Assembly: GCF_003666685.1 (NCBI RefSeq)
Contig: NZ_RCIZ01000006.1
Location: 62,001 to 126,000, forward strand
Origin: Mesorhizobium sp. YM1C-6-2
Lineage (GTDB): Bacteria > Pseudomonadota > Alphaproteobacteria > Rhizobiales > Rhizobiaceae
DNA length: 64,000 bases
Direction: 5' to 3'
The notes under the pieces were generated by a model. The model worked only from the letters and a program-made list of their open reading frames with translations. It had not been told where the DNA came from and searched no databases. Below, piece after piece: positions 10,864 to 20,814 of this stretch. Numbering within the stretch: position 1 is the first letter of the stretch; each line of letters opens with the position of its first letter. A program made the translations under genes and the position numbers.

Positions 10864-11054
10864 TGAGCGCGAGCATGATCGGCGCACTGGTGGGGGTTCT
10901 GATCGCGGCAGCCGATTTCGCGCTGCTGCGTCTGCTCGCCTCGCGCGTCGAACTCGACGACACGAAGCGCGTTCTGAACATAACCGGCCTCAGCCAGTTC
11001 GTGCTGCTGCCGATCGTGGGCTGGTTCGCCGGCCCGTTCATTGCTGGAGAATAG
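10863..11054 (+). CDS. Small two-helix membrane protein between nuoH and nuoI
   Basis: A 63-codon gene starts at the ATG overlapping the nuoH stop (TGATG) and ends 2 nt before nuoI. It encodes two hydrophobic segments, about residues 5-27 ([18 protein letters not shown]) and 43-60 ([16 protein letters not shown]), joined by a charged loop ([13 protein letters not shown]). No E. coli complex I subunit matches it. The tight coupling and membrane character make it a candidate accessory subunit or assembly factor; this is inference. I recall small hypothetical genes at this position in related genomes but cannot name a family. Confidence 0.85.
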   Translation: MSASMIGALVGVLIAAADFALLRLLASRVELDDTKRVLNITGLSQFVLLPIVGWFAGPFIAGE

Positions 11055-11056
11055 CC

Positions 11057-11548
11057 ATGTCAGCGCTAGCCCAGGCCGCCAAGTCGCTGCTGCTCAAGGA
11101 TTTCGTCGGCGCCTTCTTCCTGTCGATGCGCCAGTTCTTCGCGCCGAAGGAGACGGTGAACTATCCGCACGAGAAGGGACCGCTGTCGCCGCGCTTCCGC
11201 GGCGAGCATGCCCTGCGCCGCTATCCGAACGGCGAGGAACGCTGCATCGCCTGCAAGCTCTGCGAGGCGATCTGCCCGGCGCAGGCGATCACCATCGAGG
11301 CCGGCCCGCGCCGCAACGACGGCACGCGCCGCACCGTGCGTTACGACATCGACATGGTGAAGTGCATCTATTGCGGCTTCTGCCAGGAGGCCTGCCCGGT
11401 CGACGCCATCGTCGAGGGGCCGAATTTCGAGTTCGCCACCGAGACCCGCGAGGAGCTTTACTATGACAAGGACAAGCTCCTGGCCAACGGCGACCGCTGG
11501 GAGCGGGAGATCGCCCGCAACATGGAGCTGGACGCGCCGTATCGCTGA
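11057..11548 (+). CDS. nuoI: NADH-quinone oxidoreductase subunit I
   Basis: The TYKY-type subunit (163 residues) carries two 4Fe-4S clusters, N6a and N6b. The paired ligand motifs [16 protein letters not shown] and [16 protein letters not shown] are intact. The ATG at 11057 follows the preceding small gene by 2 nt and gives the usual length. A longer in-frame start at 10856 would run through the small membrane gene and is not credible. Confidence 0.97.
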   Translation: MSALAQAAKSLLLKDFVGAFFLSMRQFFAPKETVNYPHEKGPLSPRFRGEHALRRYPNGEERCIACKLCEAICPAQAITIEAGPRRNDGTRRTVRYDIDMVKCIYCGFCQEACPVDAIVEGPNFEFATETREELYYDKDKLLANGDRWEREIARNMELDAPYR

Positions 11549-11609
11549 TCGCATCCCCATCGTCGCGGGGAGGGACCGCAGACGGCTTCGGGGACGGACA
11601 TTGGAAGGC

Positions 11610-11667
11610 GAGGAGCGCTGCTCCTCATTCGGCCCTAGGGCCAACTTCTCCCGGAGGGGAGGAGAAA
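11610..11667. repeat. Cluster of short palindromes, Rhizobiales intergenic repeat type
   Basis: A perfect hairpin (arms gaggagc and gctcctc at 11610-11616 and 11620-11626) is followed by ggccctagggcc (11631-11642) and an imperfect dyad of cttctccc with gggaggagaag (11645-11667). The 'ggcc...ggccaacttctccc...ggggag' arrangement resembles a dispersed intergenic repeat common in rhizobial genomes; that match is from memory. Confidence 0.6.
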
Positions 11668-11705
11668 GAAGGACAGAGATGGACGCGCCTGTCAGGCTCG
11701 TCTAA

Positions 11706-11753
11706 GGCATCGGCCGAAAAGTGCGGAAGCGGTTTTCGGACGAATCCGATGCC
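11706..11753. repeat. Palindromic intergenic repeat
   Basis: The outer arms ggcatcgg (11706) and ccgatgcc (ending 11753) and the inner arms ccgaaaa and ttttcgg enclose gtgcggaagcgg. The core 'gaaaagtgcggaagcggttttcgg' type sequence is a familiar dispersed palindrome of Rhizobiales intergenic regions, recalled rather than searched. It could form a stem in the nuoI-nuoJ transcript. Confidence 0.7.
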
Positions 11754-11878
11754 CGAACAAACAGAAGGAGCAGTGGAGGCGATTTCCGATCGCCGCCGCT
11801 GCGAGGCACAGGCGGCTTTGCGCCCGACGCGTATAACCAAGGCGGACGCGAAGCCGGAACGTTAACCGGGGACTACCC

Positions 11879-12499
11879 ATGCTCAACGGAATAGAAGCGG
11901 TATTTTTCTACCTCTTCGCCTTCATCGCGGTCGGGGCGGCCTTCATGGTCATCTCCGCGCGCAATCCCGTGCATTCGGTCCTCTATCTGATCCTGACCTT
12001 CGTCAACGCGGCGGGCCTCTTCCTGCTCACCGGCGCCGAGTTCCTGGCGATGATCCTGCTGGTCGTCTATGTCGGCGCGGTCGCGGTGCTCTTCCTCTTC
12101 GTCGTCATGATGCTCGACGTCGACTTCGCGGAGTTCAAGAGCGGCGCGCTGCAATATGCGCCGATCGGCGCCGTGGTTGGACTGATTCTCGCCGCCGAGT
12201 TGATCATCGTGCTGGGCGGCTACGCCTTCGCGCCGCAACTTGCCGGCACGGTCGCGCAGCCGACACCCCACATCGCGACGCGCCACAACACGGCGGCGCT
12301 CGGCGACATCCTCTACACGGACTACGTCCACTTCTTCCAGATCGCCGGCATGGTGCTGCTCGTCGCCATGATCGGGGCGATCGTGCTGACGCTCCGCCAC
12401 AAGGCCGGCGTCAAGCGACAGGACATCTCCGCGCAGGTGGCCCGCACGCCGGCGACCGCGATCGAGATCAAGAAGGTCGAGACGGGCAAGGGTATCTGA
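11879..12499 (+). CDS. nuoJ: NADH-quinone oxidoreductase subunit J
   Basis: This ND6-type membrane subunit (206 residues) has about five hydrophobic segments. The conserved core [20 protein letters not shown] and the [20 protein letters not shown] helix, which contains the pi-bulge region, are evident. The gene follows the 330-bp gap, so it may rely on read-through or on a secondary promoter. nuoK starts 2 nt downstream. Confidence 0.97.
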   Translation: MLNGIEAVFFYLFAFIAVGAAFMVISARNPVHSVLYLILTFVNAAGLFLLTGAEFLAMILLVVYVGAVAVLFLFVVMMLDVDFAEFKSGALQYAPIGAVVGLILAAELIIVLGGYAFAPQLAGTVAQPTPHIATRHNTAALGDILYTDYVHFFQIAGMVLLVAMIGAIVLTLRHKAGVKRQDISAQVARTPATAIEIKKVETGKGI

Positions 12500-12501
12500 C
12501 G

Positions 12502-12810
12502 ATGACGGTCGGCATTGCACATTTCCTCACGGTCTCGGCGATCCTGTTCACGCTCGGCGTGTTCGGCATCTTCCTGAACCGCAAGAACGTCATCATCATC
12601 CTGATGTCGATCGAGCTCATCCTGCTCTCGGTCAACATCAACTTCGTAGCCTTCTCGGCCGCGCTGGGCGATCTGGTCGGCCAGGTCTTCGCGCTTTTTG
12701 TACTCACCGTCGCTGCCGCCGAAGCGGCGATCGGGCTTGCCATCCTCGTCGTCTTCTTCCGCAACCGCGGCTCGATCGCGGTCGAAGACGTCAACATGAT
12801 GAAGGGCTGA
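12502..12810 (+). CDS. nuoK: NADH-quinone oxidoreductase subunit K
   Basis: This ND4L-type subunit (102 residues) has three transmembrane helices and the conserved membrane glutamates of the proton path, in [16 protein letters not shown] and [15 protein letters not shown]. Length and sequence are typical. It lies 2 nt after nuoJ and 10 nt before nuoL. Confidence 0.97.
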   Translation: MTVGIAHFLTVSAILFTLGVFGIFLNRKNVIIILMSIELILLSVNINFVAFSAALGDLVGQVFALFVLTVAAAEAAIGLAILVVFFRNRGSIAVEDVNMMKG

Positions 12811-12820
12811 CGGGACCGTC

Positions 12821-14833
12821 ATGTACCAGGCTATCGTCTTCCTTCCGCTTCTCGGCTTCCTGATCGTCGGCTTGTTCGGCCGCTCGCTCGGCGCCAAGGC
12901 ATCCGAATACATCACCTCCGGCTTCATGGTGGTCGCCGCCGTGCTGTCCTGGGTGGCCTTCGCCAGCGTCGGGATCGGGTCGAGCGAAGTCTTCACCGTG
13001 CCGGTGCTGCGCTTCATCGAGGCCGGCGGCCTGCAGGCCGACTGGGCGCTCAGGATCGACACCCTGACGGTGGTCATGCTGGTCGTCGTCAACACGGTCT
13101 CGTGCCTGGTGCACATCTACTCGATCGGCTACATGCACCACGACCCGGATCGGCCGCGCTTCTTCGCCTATCTGTCGCTCTTCACCTTCGCCATGCTGAT
13201 GCTGGTGACGTCCGACAATCTCGTCCAGATGTTCTTCGGCTGGGAAGGCGTCGGCCTCGCCTCCTATCTGCTGATCGGCTTCTGGTACAAGAAGCCGTCG
13301 GCCAACGCCGCCGCGATCAAGGCCTTCGTCGTCAACCGTGTCGGCGACTTCGGCTTCCTGCTCGGCCTGTTCGGCGTGTTCGTGCTGTTCGGCTCGGTGA
13401 ACTTCGGCACCATCTTCGCCAATGCGGCTTCCTTCATCCCGGCCGGCGCTCACGGCGCTGAGGGCGCCGCCGGCGAAGCTGCCCAGCATGGCGAGACGGT
13501 GCTCACCTTCCTCGGCTACCATCTCGACAAGGCCGGCGCGCTGACTGTCGTCTGCCTGCTGCTCTTCATGGGTGCCATGGGCAAGTCGGCGCAGGTGCCG
13601 CTGCACACCTGGTTGCCGGACGCCATGGAAGGCCCGACGCCCGTTTCGGCGCTCATCCATGCCGCGACCATGGTCACGGCCGGCGTCTTCATGCTCGCCC
13701 GCCTCTCGCCGCTCTTCGAGCTCAGCCATACCGCGCTGATCGTGGTCACCTGCATCGGCGCGCTCACCGCCTTCTTCGCGGCGACCGTCGGCCTGGTGCA
13801 GAACGACATCAAGCGCGTCATCGCCTATTCGACCTGCTCGCAGCTCGGCTACATGTTCGTCGCGCTCGGCCTCGGCTTCTATTCGGCTGCGATCTTCCAC
13901 CTCTTCACGCACGCCTTCTTCAAGGCGCTGCTCTTCCTCGGCTCCGGTTCGGTCATCCATGCCGTCTCCGACGAGCAGGACATGCGCAAGATGGGCGGCC
14001 TGCGGAAGCTCATTCCGAAGACCTACTGGATGATGGTCATCGGCACGCTGGCGCTGACCGGCGTCGGCATCCCGCTGACGGTCATCGGCACGGCAGGTTT
14101 CTTCTCCAAGGACGCCATCATCGAAGGCGCCTTCGCCTCGCACAGCCCGGTCGCCTTCTACGCATTCTGGGCGCTGGTCATCGCCGCCGTCTTCACCAGC
14201 TTCTATTCCTGGCGGCTGATTTTCATGACCTTCCATGGCGAGCCGCGGGCCAGCCACGAGGTGATGCACCACGTGCACGAATCGCCGCCGGTGATGATGG
14301 TGCCGCTGTTCATCCTGGCCGCAGGCGCGCTGTTCGCAGGCTTTGCGTTCAAGGACTACTTCATCGGCGGGAACTACGAGGCGTTCTGGCAGGCTGCTCT
14401 GTTCACGCTGCCCGACAACCACATCCTGCACGCCTTCCACGACGTGCCGCTGTGGGTGAAGTTCGCGCCTTTCGCTGCGATGATCATCGGCTTCCTGGTC
14501 GCCTGGCAGTTCTACATTCGCTCGCCGGAAACGCCGAAGCGGCTCGCCGCCCAGCATCGCGGGCTCTACGCCTTCCTGCTCAACAAGTGGTATTTCGACG
14601 AGCTTTACGACTTCCTGTTCGTCAGGCCCGCCAAGCGCCTCGGCCGCTTCCTGTGGAAGACCGGCGACGGCACCATCATCGACGGCCTTGGGCCTGACGG
14701 CGTGTCGGCCCGCGTGGTCGACGTCACCAACCGCGTCGTCAAGCTGCAGACGGGCTACCTCTATCATTACGCATTCGCCATGCTGATCGGCGTCGCCGCC
14801 TTGGTCACCTGGATGATGTTCGGGAGCCATTGA
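12821..14833 (+). CDS. nuoL: NADH-quinone oxidoreductase subunit L
   Basis: This 670-residue antiporter-like proton-pumping subunit (ND5 type) has a C-terminal lateral helix region. Diagnostic elements are [18 protein letters not shown] (glutamate and following helix) and [20 protein letters not shown]. About 16 hydrophobic segments are visible. The last base of the stop is shared with the nuoM start (TGATG). Confidence 0.97.
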   Translation: MYQAIVFLPLLGFLIVGLFGRSLGAKASEYITSGFMVVAAVLSWVAFASVGIGSSEVFTVPVLRFIEAGGLQADWALRIDTLTVVMLVVVNTVSCLVHIYSIGYMHHDPDRPRFFAYLSLFTFAMLMLVTSDNLVQMFFGWEGVGLASYLLIGFWYKKPSANAAAIKAFVVNRVGDFGFLLGLFGVFVLFGSVNFGTIFANAASFIPAGAHGAEGAAGEAAQHGETVLTFLGYHLDKAGALTVVCLLLFMGAMGKSAQVPLHTWLPDAMEGPTPVSALIHAATMVTAGVFMLARLSPLFELSHTALIVVTCIGALTAFFAATVGLVQNDIKRVIAYSTCSQLGYMFVALGLGFYSAAIFHLFTHAFFKALLFLGSGSVIHAVSDEQDMRKMGGLRKLIPKTYWMMVIGTLALTGVGIPLTVIGTAGFFSKDAIIEGAFASHSPVAFYAFWALVIAAVFTSFYSWRLIFMTFHGEPRASHEVMHHVHESPPVMMVPLFILAAGALFAGFAFKDYFIGGNYEAFWQAALFTLPDNHILHAFHDVPLWVKFAPFAAMIIGFLVAWQFYIRSPETPKRLAAQHRGLYAFLLNKWYFDELYDFLFVRPAKRLGRFLWKTGDGTIIDGLGPDGVSARVVDVTNRVVKLQTGYLYHYAFAMLIGVAALVTWMMFGSH

Positions 14834-16338
14834 TGACCGACTGGCCAATTCTCTCCACGGTCACCTTCCTGCCGCTCGTCGGCGCGCTGCTCATCCTGTT
14901 CATCCGGGATGACAGCCCCAACGCGCGCCGCAACATCCGCGCCATCGCGCTGTGGACGACGATCTTCACCTTCGTCATCTCGCTGCTGATCTGGGCGGAC
15001 TTCGACAACGGCGTGCCCGGCTTCCAGATGGTCGAGAAGGTCGACTGGCTGGACTCCGGCATCTCCTACCATATGGGCGTCGACGGCATCTCTATGCTGT
15101 TCGTCATCCTGACGACCTTCCTGATGCCGCTGTCCATCCTGGCGAGCTGGGAGGCGATCCAGACGCGCGTGAAGGCCTACATGATCGCCTTCCTGCTGCT
15201 CGAGACCCTGATGATCGGCGTCTTCTGCGCGCTCGACATCGTGCTCTTCTACGTCTTCTTCGAAGGCGGCCTGATCCCGATGTTCATCATCATCGGCGTG
15301 TGGGGCGGCAAGCGGCGCGTCTACGCCTCGTTCAAGTTCTTCCTCTACACGCTCGCCGGCTCGGTGCTGATGCTGCTCGCCATCATGGCGATGTTCTTCC
15401 AGGCCGGCACCACCGACATACCGACGCTGCTGACGCACGACTTCCCGGCGAACATGCAGATCTGGCTATGGCTCGCCTTCTTCGCCTCCTTCGCGGTGAA
15501 GATGCCGATGTGGCCGGTGCACACCTGGCTGCCCGACGCGCACGTCGAGGCGCCCACCGCGGGCTCCGTCATCCTGGCCGGTATCCTCCTGAAGATGGGC
15601 GGCTACGGTTTCCTGCGTTTCTCGCTGCCGATGTTCCCGCTGGCCTCGGCCGACCTGCAGCCGCTGGTCTTCACGCTGTCCGTCGTCGCGATCATCTACA
15701 CCTCGCTGGTCGCGCTGATGCAGGAGGACATGAAGAAGCTGATCGCCTACTCCTCCGTCGCCCATATGGGCTACGTGACGATGGGCATCTTCGCCATGAA
15801 CCAGGAAGGCATCCAGGGCGCCATCTTCCAGATGCTGTCGCACGGCCTGGTCTCGGGCGCGCTCTTCCTCTGCGTCGGCGTCGTCTACGACCGCATGCAC
15901 ACCCGCGAGATCGCCGCCTATGGCGGCCTCGTCAACAACATGCCGAAATACGCGGTGGCCTTCCTGATCTTCACCATGGCCAATGTCGGTCTGCCCGGCA
16001 CCAGCGGCTTCGTCGGCGAATTCCTGACGCTGCTCGGCGTATTCCGGGTCAACACCTGGGTCGCGGTCTTCGCCGCCACCGGCGTCATCCTGTCGGCCGC
16101 CTATGCGCTCTGGCTTTACCGCAAGGTGGTCTTCGGAGCGCTGACCAAGGAGAGCCTCGAAGGTCTGCTCGACCTTTCCGGGCGCGAGAAGGCCATCCTC
16201 TATCCGCTTATCGCGCTCGTCATCTTCTTCGGCGTCTACCCGGCGCCGATCCTCGATGCGACCGCGACCTCGGTCGAGGCGCTCGTCAACACAGTCACCA
16301 TATCGATCGACGGCTCGCATGCCGCGGCCGCGAACTGA
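14833..16338 (+). CDS. nuoM: NADH-quinone oxidoreductase subunit M
   Basis: The ND4-type antiporter-like subunit has 501 residues from the ATG at 14833. A TTG one codon upstream is in frame, but the ATG overlapping the nuoL stop is the natural choice. [18 protein letters not shown] and [18 protein letters not shown] hold the conserved glutamate, lysine and histidine environment of the proton channel. nuoN follows 12 nt later. Confidence 0.97.
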   Translation: MTDWPILSTVTFLPLVGALLILFIRDDSPNARRNIRAIALWTTIFTFVISLLIWADFDNGVPGFQMVEKVDWLDSGISYHMGVDGISMLFVILTTFLMPLSILASWEAIQTRVKAYMIAFLLLETLMIGVFCALDIVLFYVFFEGGLIPMFIIIGVWGGKRRVYASFKFFLYTLAGSVLMLLAIMAMFFQAGTTDIPTLLTHDFPANMQIWLWLAFFASFAVKMPMWPVHTWLPDAHVEAPTAGSVILAGILLKMGGYGFLRFSLPMFPLASADLQPLVFTLSVVAIIYTSLVALMQEDMKKLIAYSSVAHMGYVTMGIFAMNQEGIQGAIFQMLSHGLVSGALFLCVGVVYDRMHTREIAAYGGLVNNMPKYAVAFLIFTMANVGLPGTSGFVGEFLTLLGVFRVNTWVAVFAATGVILSAAYALWLYRKVVFGALTKESLEGLLDLSGREKAILYPLIALVIFFGVYPAPILDATATSVEALVNTVTISIDGSHAAAAN

Positions 16339-16350
16339 TAGGCGGTATCC

Positions 16351-17796
16351 ATGACGCCGGAATTCATCTCTAGCCTCTGCCTGCTGGCGCCGGAACTGAT
16401 CATCGCGGTCGGCGCCATGGTGCTGCTCATGATCGGCGTCTATTCCGGCGAGCGGGCCTATGGCGTCGTCAATGCGCTTGCCATCATCCTACTGATCGTC
16501 GCCGGCGGCTGGATGCTCCTTGCCATCCCGGACGGCAAGGCTTTCGGCGGCGCCTTCGTTTCCGACCCGTTCGCGCGCTTCATGAAGGTGCTGACGCTGA
16601 CCGGCTCGGCCCTGACGCTGGTCATGTCGACCGGCTTCGCCCGCGAGCAGAAGTTCGACAAGTTCGAATATCCGGTGCTCGTGCTGCTGGCGACGCTCGG
16701 CATGCTGCTGATGATCTCGGCCAACGACATGATCGCGCTCTATCTCGGCCTCGAGCTGCAGTCGCTGGCGCTCTACGTGGTCGCCGCGATCAACCGCGAC
16801 AACATCCGCTCGACCGAGGCCGGACTGAAGTATTTCGTGCTCGGCGCGCTGTCGTCCGGCATGCTGCTTTACGGCGTCAGCCTCGTCTACGGCTACACCG
16901 GCAACACCGGCTTCGACCAGATCGCGGCGGCGCTGACCGGCGGAGAGCGTCAGCTCGGCCTGGTCTTCGGCCTCGTCTTCGTGCTCGCCGGCCTTTCCTT
17001 CAAGATCTCCGCCGTGCCGTTCCACATGTGGACGCCGGACGTCTATGAAGGCGCGCCGACGCCGGTCACCGCCTTCTTCGCCGCCGCGCCCAAGATGGCG
17101 GCGATGGCGCTCACCGTGCGCGTCGTCATGAGCGCCTTCGAGCCGCTTGCCGTCGACTGGCAGCAGATCGTCGTCTTCGTGTCGATCGCCTCGATGGTGC
17201 TCGGCTCCTTCGCTGCGATCGGCCAGCGCAACATCAAGCGCCTGATGGCCTATTCCTCGATCGGCCATGTCGGCTTCGCGCTGGTAGGGCTTGCCGCCAA
17301 CAGCCAGGAAGGCGTGCGCGGCGTCGCCATCTACATGCTGATCTATCTCGTCATGACACTCGGCACCTTCGCCTTCATCCTGGCCATGCGCCGCAAGGAG
17401 GGCAATGTCGAGGAGATCGGCGATCTCGCCGGTCTCTCCGCCACCAACCCCGTCATGGCGACGATCCTCACCATCCTGATGTTCTCGCTGGCCGGCATCC
17501 CGCCGCTCGCCGGCTTCTGGGCGAAGTGGTACGTCTTCCTCGCCGCGATCAATGCCGGGCTCTACGCGCTCGCCGTCATCGGCGTGCTCGCCTCGGTGGT
17601 CGGCGCGTACTACTACCTGCGCATCATCAAGATCATGTGGTTCGACGAGCCCGTCAGCGGCGGCTTCCTGCCGATGTCGGGCGCGCTCCGCTTCGTGCTC
17701 GGCCTCTCGGGCGCGTTCATACTGCTCTATGTGCTGCCGTGGATCGGCGGCTCGGTCTCGAGCTATGCCGAGGCGGCGGCAAGGACGTTCTTCTAG
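16351..17796 (+). CDS. nuoN: NADH-quinone oxidoreductase subunit N
   Basis: This ND2-type antiporter-like subunit (481 residues) ends the complex I gene set. [18 protein letters not shown] carries the conserved glutamate, and [20 protein letters not shown] is the signature of the half-closed channel region. The next gene, birA, starts 3 nt after the stop, so the transcript continues past complex I. Confidence 0.97.
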   Translation: MTPEFISSLCLLAPELIIAVGAMVLLMIGVYSGERAYGVVNALAIILLIVAGGWMLLAIPDGKAFGGAFVSDPFARFMKVLTLTGSALTLVMSTGFAREQKFDKFEYPVLVLLATLGMLLMISANDMIALYLGLELQSLALYVVAAINRDNIRSTEAGLKYFVLGALSSGMLLYGVSLVYGYTGNTGFDQIAAALTGGERQLGLVFGLVFVLAGLSFKISAVPFHMWTPDVYEGAPTPVTAFFAAAPKMAAMALTVRVVMSAFEPLAVDWQQIVVFVSIASMVLGSFAAIGQRNIKRLMAYSSIGHVGFALVGLAANSQEGVRGVAIYMLIYLVMTLGTFAFILAMRRKEGNVEEIGDLAGLSATNPVMATILTILMFSLAGIPPLAGFWAKWYVFLAAINAGLYALAVIGVLASVVGAYYYLRIIKIMWFDEPVSGGFLPMSGALRFVLGLSGAFILLYVLPWIGGSVSSYAEAAARTFF

Positions 17797-17799
17797 GCG

Positions 17800-18579
17800 A
17801 TGGGCTTCTCGCTCGCTCCGACGGCAATCGCGGCAGGTTACCGGCTCGAAGCGTATGACAGTGTCGGCTCGACCAATGCGATCGCGCTGGAGCGAGGGGC
17901 GGCGGGCGATCCCGGCAGGCTCTGGCTGGTCACCACGCGCCAGGAGACCGGCCGCGGCCGGCGCGGGCGCGGATGGCAGTGGACCGAAGGCAATCTGGCG
18001 GCAACGCTGCTGCTGGTCCCGGACTTCGACCTGACACATGCGGCGACGCTAGGCTTCGTCGCCGGTCTCGCCATCGGCGATGCGCTGGCGGCGGTCTCGC
18101 CGCACGTCCGTTTCGAACTCAAATGGCCCAACGACGTGCTTGCAAACGGGGCCAAGCTCACCGGCATCCTGCTCGAATCCGTGATGCTGGGTGAAAAGCG
18201 GTATGCGCTGGCCATCGGCATCGGCGTGAACGTGGCCGGCCATCCGGAAGGCACGCCGTATCCGGCGACGTCACTGGCCGCACTCGGTGCGTCCTGCGAC
18301 GCCGAAACCGTGTTCCTTGCGCTGTCCGACGCCTGGGTCGACAATCTGACGCTGTGGAACGGGGGCAGGGGCCTGGATGCCATCCGACAGCGCTGGCTGA
18401 ACCGCGCCGCCGGGCTTGGTTCGGAAGTGGCCGTTCGCGTCGACGGCAATGTCGTGCGCGGCGTGTTCGAAACCATCGACGAGGATTGCCGTTTCGTCAT
18501 CCGGACGGGCGACGACATGGTCAAGATCGCCGCCGGCGACGTGCATTTCGGCGCGGTCGCCTCGGCCGGCGCCGCATGA
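17800..18579 (+). CDS. birA: Biotin--[acetyl-CoA-carboxylase] ligase
   Basis: This 259-residue ligase attaches biotin to the carboxyl carrier protein through biotinyl-AMP. The catalytic elements DSVGSTNA, ETGRGRRGRGW (the adenylate-binding glycine/arginine loop) and KWPNDVL are seen. No N-terminal helix-turn-helix is present, so this is the monofunctional form without the bio-operon repressor domain. It is coupled tightly to nuoN and lies 13 nt ahead of rnj. This order is usual in rhizobia. Confidence 0.95.
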   Translation: MGFSLAPTAIAAGYRLEAYDSVGSTNAIALERGAAGDPGRLWLVTTRQETGRGRRGRGWQWTEGNLAATLLLVPDFDLTHAATLGFVAGLAIGDALAAVSPHVRFELKWPNDVLANGAKLTGILLESVMLGEKRYALAIGIGVNVAGHPEGTPYPATSLAALGASCDAETVFLALSDAWVDNLTLWNGGRGLDAIRQRWLNRAAGLGSEVAVRVDGNVVRGVFETIDEDCRFVIRTGDDMVKIAAGDVHFGAVASAGAA

Positions 18580-18592
18580 AGGCAGGACGGAC

Positions 18593-20263
18593 ATGGTAAG
18601 CTACTCGGGACCGGAACTCGTCTTCGTGCCGCTCGGCGGGGTCGGCGAGATCGGCATGAATTTCGCGCTTTACGGCTTCGGCCCGCCGAGCGCGCGCGAA
18701 TGGATCGTCATCGATGTCGGCGTGACCTTTCCGGATGCGTCCCTGCCTGGTGTTGACCTCGTTCTGCCGGATACGCGCTTCATTGAGGAGCAGCTCCAGA
18801 ATTTGCGCGGCATCGTCATCACCCACGCGCATGAAGACCACTACGGAGCGCTGCACGAGCTCTGGCCGAAGCTCAAGGCGCCTGTCTGGATGACGCCGTT
18901 CGGCGCCGGCCTGCTCGAAGCCAAACGGCAGGGCGAGAGCAATGCCCCGAAGATCCCGGTGACGATCTACCGCGCCGGCGACACGTTCGAGATCGGGCCG
19001 TTCAAGATCGAGGCGATCCCTGTGACGCATTCGATACCCGAGCCGATGTCGCTCGCCATCACCACGCCGCTCGGCACCGTCGTCCATACCGGCGACTGGA
19101 AGCTCGATCCGGCGCCCGAGATCGGCCCGATGACCGACGAGGCGCGTTTCCGCGCGCTTGGCGACGCCGGCGTGCTGGCGCTGATCTGCGATTCCACCAA
19201 CGCCATGCGCGAGGGCGAATCCCCCTCCGAGCAGGAAGTCGGCGTCGGCATCCGCGGGGTCATCGAGAAGGCGCCCGGCCGCGTCGCCGTCACCACCTTC
19301 TCGTCCAATGTCGGGCGCGTGCGTTCCATCGCCGAGGCTGCGCGCGACACCGGCCGCCAGGTGCTGGTGCTCGGACGCTCGCTGAAGCGCATGATCAACG
19401 TCGCCTCCGAACTCGGCTACATGGAAGGCATCCCCGCCTTCATCGCCGAGGAGGATTACGGCTTCATCCCGCGCGACAACCTCGTCGTCATCTGCACCGG
19501 CAGCCAGGGCGAGGCGCGGGCCGCGCTCGCCAAGCTGGCGCGCGACGAGATGAAGACCGTGGCGCTGTCGCCCGGCGATATCGTCGTCTTCTCCTCGCGC
19601 ACCATTCCCGGCAACGAGAAGGCGATCCTCGAGATCAAGAACCAGCTCATCGACCAGGGCATCAAGATCATCGAGGACGGCGACGCGCTGGTCCACGTCT
19701 CGGGCCATCCGCGCCGCAACGAGCTGCGCAAGATGTACGAGTGGACGCGTCCGCGCATCGGCATCCCGGTGCATGGCGAGGCCGCGCATCTGGTCGCGCA
19801 GGGCGCGCTGATGGCCCAGTCGGGCATCTCCGAAGTGGCGCAGGTGCGCAATGGCGACATGATCCGGCTGGCGCCGGGCGCCGCCGAGATCGTCGACAAG
19901 GTGCCGGTCGGCCGCATCTACAAGGACGGCAAGCTGGTCGGCGACGACGAGGCTACGGGCATACGCGAGCGGCGCAAGCTTTCCTTCGCCGGCCATGTGG
20001 CGGTGAACGTCGTGCTCGACGACCGCTACGAGATGGCCGGCGACCCCGACATCGTCGCGATCGGCGTGGCCAAGGTCGACGCGCAGGGCGAGGACGTGGA
20101 AGGGCTGATGCTCGATGCGGCGATCGGCGCCATCGACAGCATCCCCCGCCAGCGCCGAAAAGACCTCGACCTCGTGCAGGAGGCCGTGCGCCGCGCCGTG
20201 CGCAGCTCCGCCAACGAGATCTGGGGCAAGAAGCCGCTGGTGACGGTCTTCGTGACGCGGTGA
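18593..20263 (+). CDS. rnj: Ribonuclease J
   Basis: This metallo-beta-lactamase/beta-CASP family ribonuclease (556 residues) performs endonuclease and 5'-to-3' exonuclease RNA processing in alphaproteobacteria. The zinc motif THAHEDHYGAL lies near residue 77, a second-domain aspartate in LICDSTNA near residue 200, and the beta-CASP motifs VFSSRTIPGNE and HVSGHPRRNEL follow. The ATG at 18593, 13 nt after birA, starts exactly at the family N terminus (SGPELVFVPLGGVGEIGMN). Upstream in-frame starts lie within birA. Confidence 0.95.
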   Translation: MVSYSGPELVFVPLGGVGEIGMNFALYGFGPPSAREWIVIDVGVTFPDASLPGVDLVLPDTRFIEEQLQNLRGIVITHAHEDHYGALHELWPKLKAPVWMTPFGAGLLEAKRQGESNAPKIPVTIYRAGDTFEIGPFKIEAIPVTHSIPEPMSLAITTPLGTVVHTGDWKLDPAPEIGPMTDEARFRALGDAGVLALICDSTNAMREGESPSEQEVGVGIRGVIEKAPGRVAVTTFSSNVGRVRSIAEAARDTGRQVLVLGRSLKRMINVASELGYMEGIPAFIAEEDYGFIPRDNLVVICTGSQGEARAALAKLARDEMKTVALSPGDIVVFSSRTIPGNEKAILEIKNQLIDQGIKIIEDGDALVHVSGHPRRNELRKMYEWTRPRIGIPVHGEAAHLVAQGALMAQSGISEVAQVRNGDMIRLAPGAAEIVDKVPVGRIYKDGKLVGDDEATGIRERRKLSFAGHVAVNVVLDDRYEMAGDPDIVAIGVAKVDAQGEDVEGLMLDAAIGAIDSIPRQRRKDLDLVQEAVRRAVRSSANEIWGKKPLVTVFVTR

Positions 20264-20409
20264 GAATCAAGGGTCAGGTGAGTAAGGGAACTGGGAAGTA
20301 GGAATACGCGGCGGCTTGCCGCGCATTTTCATCCTTTTTCCGCTTTTCCCTACTCCCTTACTCCCCTATTCCCCTATTCCCTTACTCACCTGTCCACGGA
20401 GAGCCCGAA
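20264..20409. repeat. Palindromic G-run/C-run element between rnj and mce
   Basis: The purine-rich left arm at 20275-20290 (caggtgagtaagggaa) pairs perfectly over 16 bp with 20377-20392. Between them lie a GC hairpin (gcggcggcttgccgc, about 20308-20323) followed by T-rich DNA, and a pyrimidine tract with five C-runs (20348-20381). On the minus strand this tract reads as five G-runs separated by 4-5 nt, a canonical G-quadruplex pattern made of GGGAATA-like units. The hairpin plus T-rich tail could terminate rnj. Confidence 0.75.
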
Positions 20410-20814
20410 ATGCTCGGACGCCTCAACCATGTCGCCATCGCGGTGCCGGACCTTGCCGCGGCAAGCGCCATCTACCGCGACACGCTCGGCGCGAAGGTCA
20501 GCGCGCCGCAGGCGTTGCCGGAGCATGGCGTGACGGTCGTCTTCGTCGACACCGGCAACTCCAAGATCGAGCTGCTCGAGCCGCTGGGGGAGGGGTCGCC
20601 GATCGCATCCTTCCTGGAGAAGAATCCGTCGGGCGGCATGCATCATCTCTGCTACGAGGTGGACGACATCGTCTCCGCGCGCGACCGTCTCAAGGCGTCG
20701 GGAGCGCGCGTGCTCGGCGACGGCAACCCGAAGATCGGCGCCCACGGCAAGCCGGTCCTCTTCCTTCATCCGAAGGATTTCGCCGGCACCCTTGTGGAGC
20801 TCGAACAGGCATGA
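20410..20814 (+). CDS. mce: Methylmalonyl-CoA epimerase
   Basis: This 134-residue glyoxalase/VOC-fold enzyme interconverts (R)- and (S)-methylmalonyl-CoA in propionyl-CoA metabolism. LNHVAIAVPDLAAA provides the first metal histidine, GMHHLCYEVDD the second region, and the C terminus ends with LVELEQ, whose glutamate is a ligand in the family. Its stop overlaps the start of the DUF1467 gene (ATGA), so the two are coupled. Confidence 0.93.
   Translation: MLGRLNHVAIAVPDLAAASAIYRDTLGAKVSAPQALPEHGVTVVFVDTGNSKIELLEPLGEGSPIASFLEKNPSGGMHHLCYEVDDIVSARDRLKASGARVLGDGNPKIGAHGKPVLFLHPKDFAGTLVELEQA

Larger units (their letters stand above)
11549..11878 (+). other. Repeat-rich gap inside the nuo operon
   Basis: No gene lies in these 330 bp, although they separate nuoI from nuoJ on the same strand. 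The stretch contains at least three self-complementary blocks (listed separately): a 7-bp hairpin at 11610-11626, palindromes at 11631-11667, and a long dyad at 11706-11753. There is no T-tract after the hairpins, so read-through, RNA processing or an internal promoter for nuoJ-N are all possible. Confidence 0.7.

Noticed and set aside
11679-11705. Short ATG frame downstream of nuoI
   Set aside because: Eight codons within repeat DNA, without conservation evidence.
12791-14848. 685-codon open frame on the minus strand opposite nuoL
   Set aside because: It is the antisense of a strongly conserved nuoL. Its composition (very rich in Asp, Glu, His, Arg, Gly) is the usual mirror of high-GC membrane-protein codons, and no family is recognisable.
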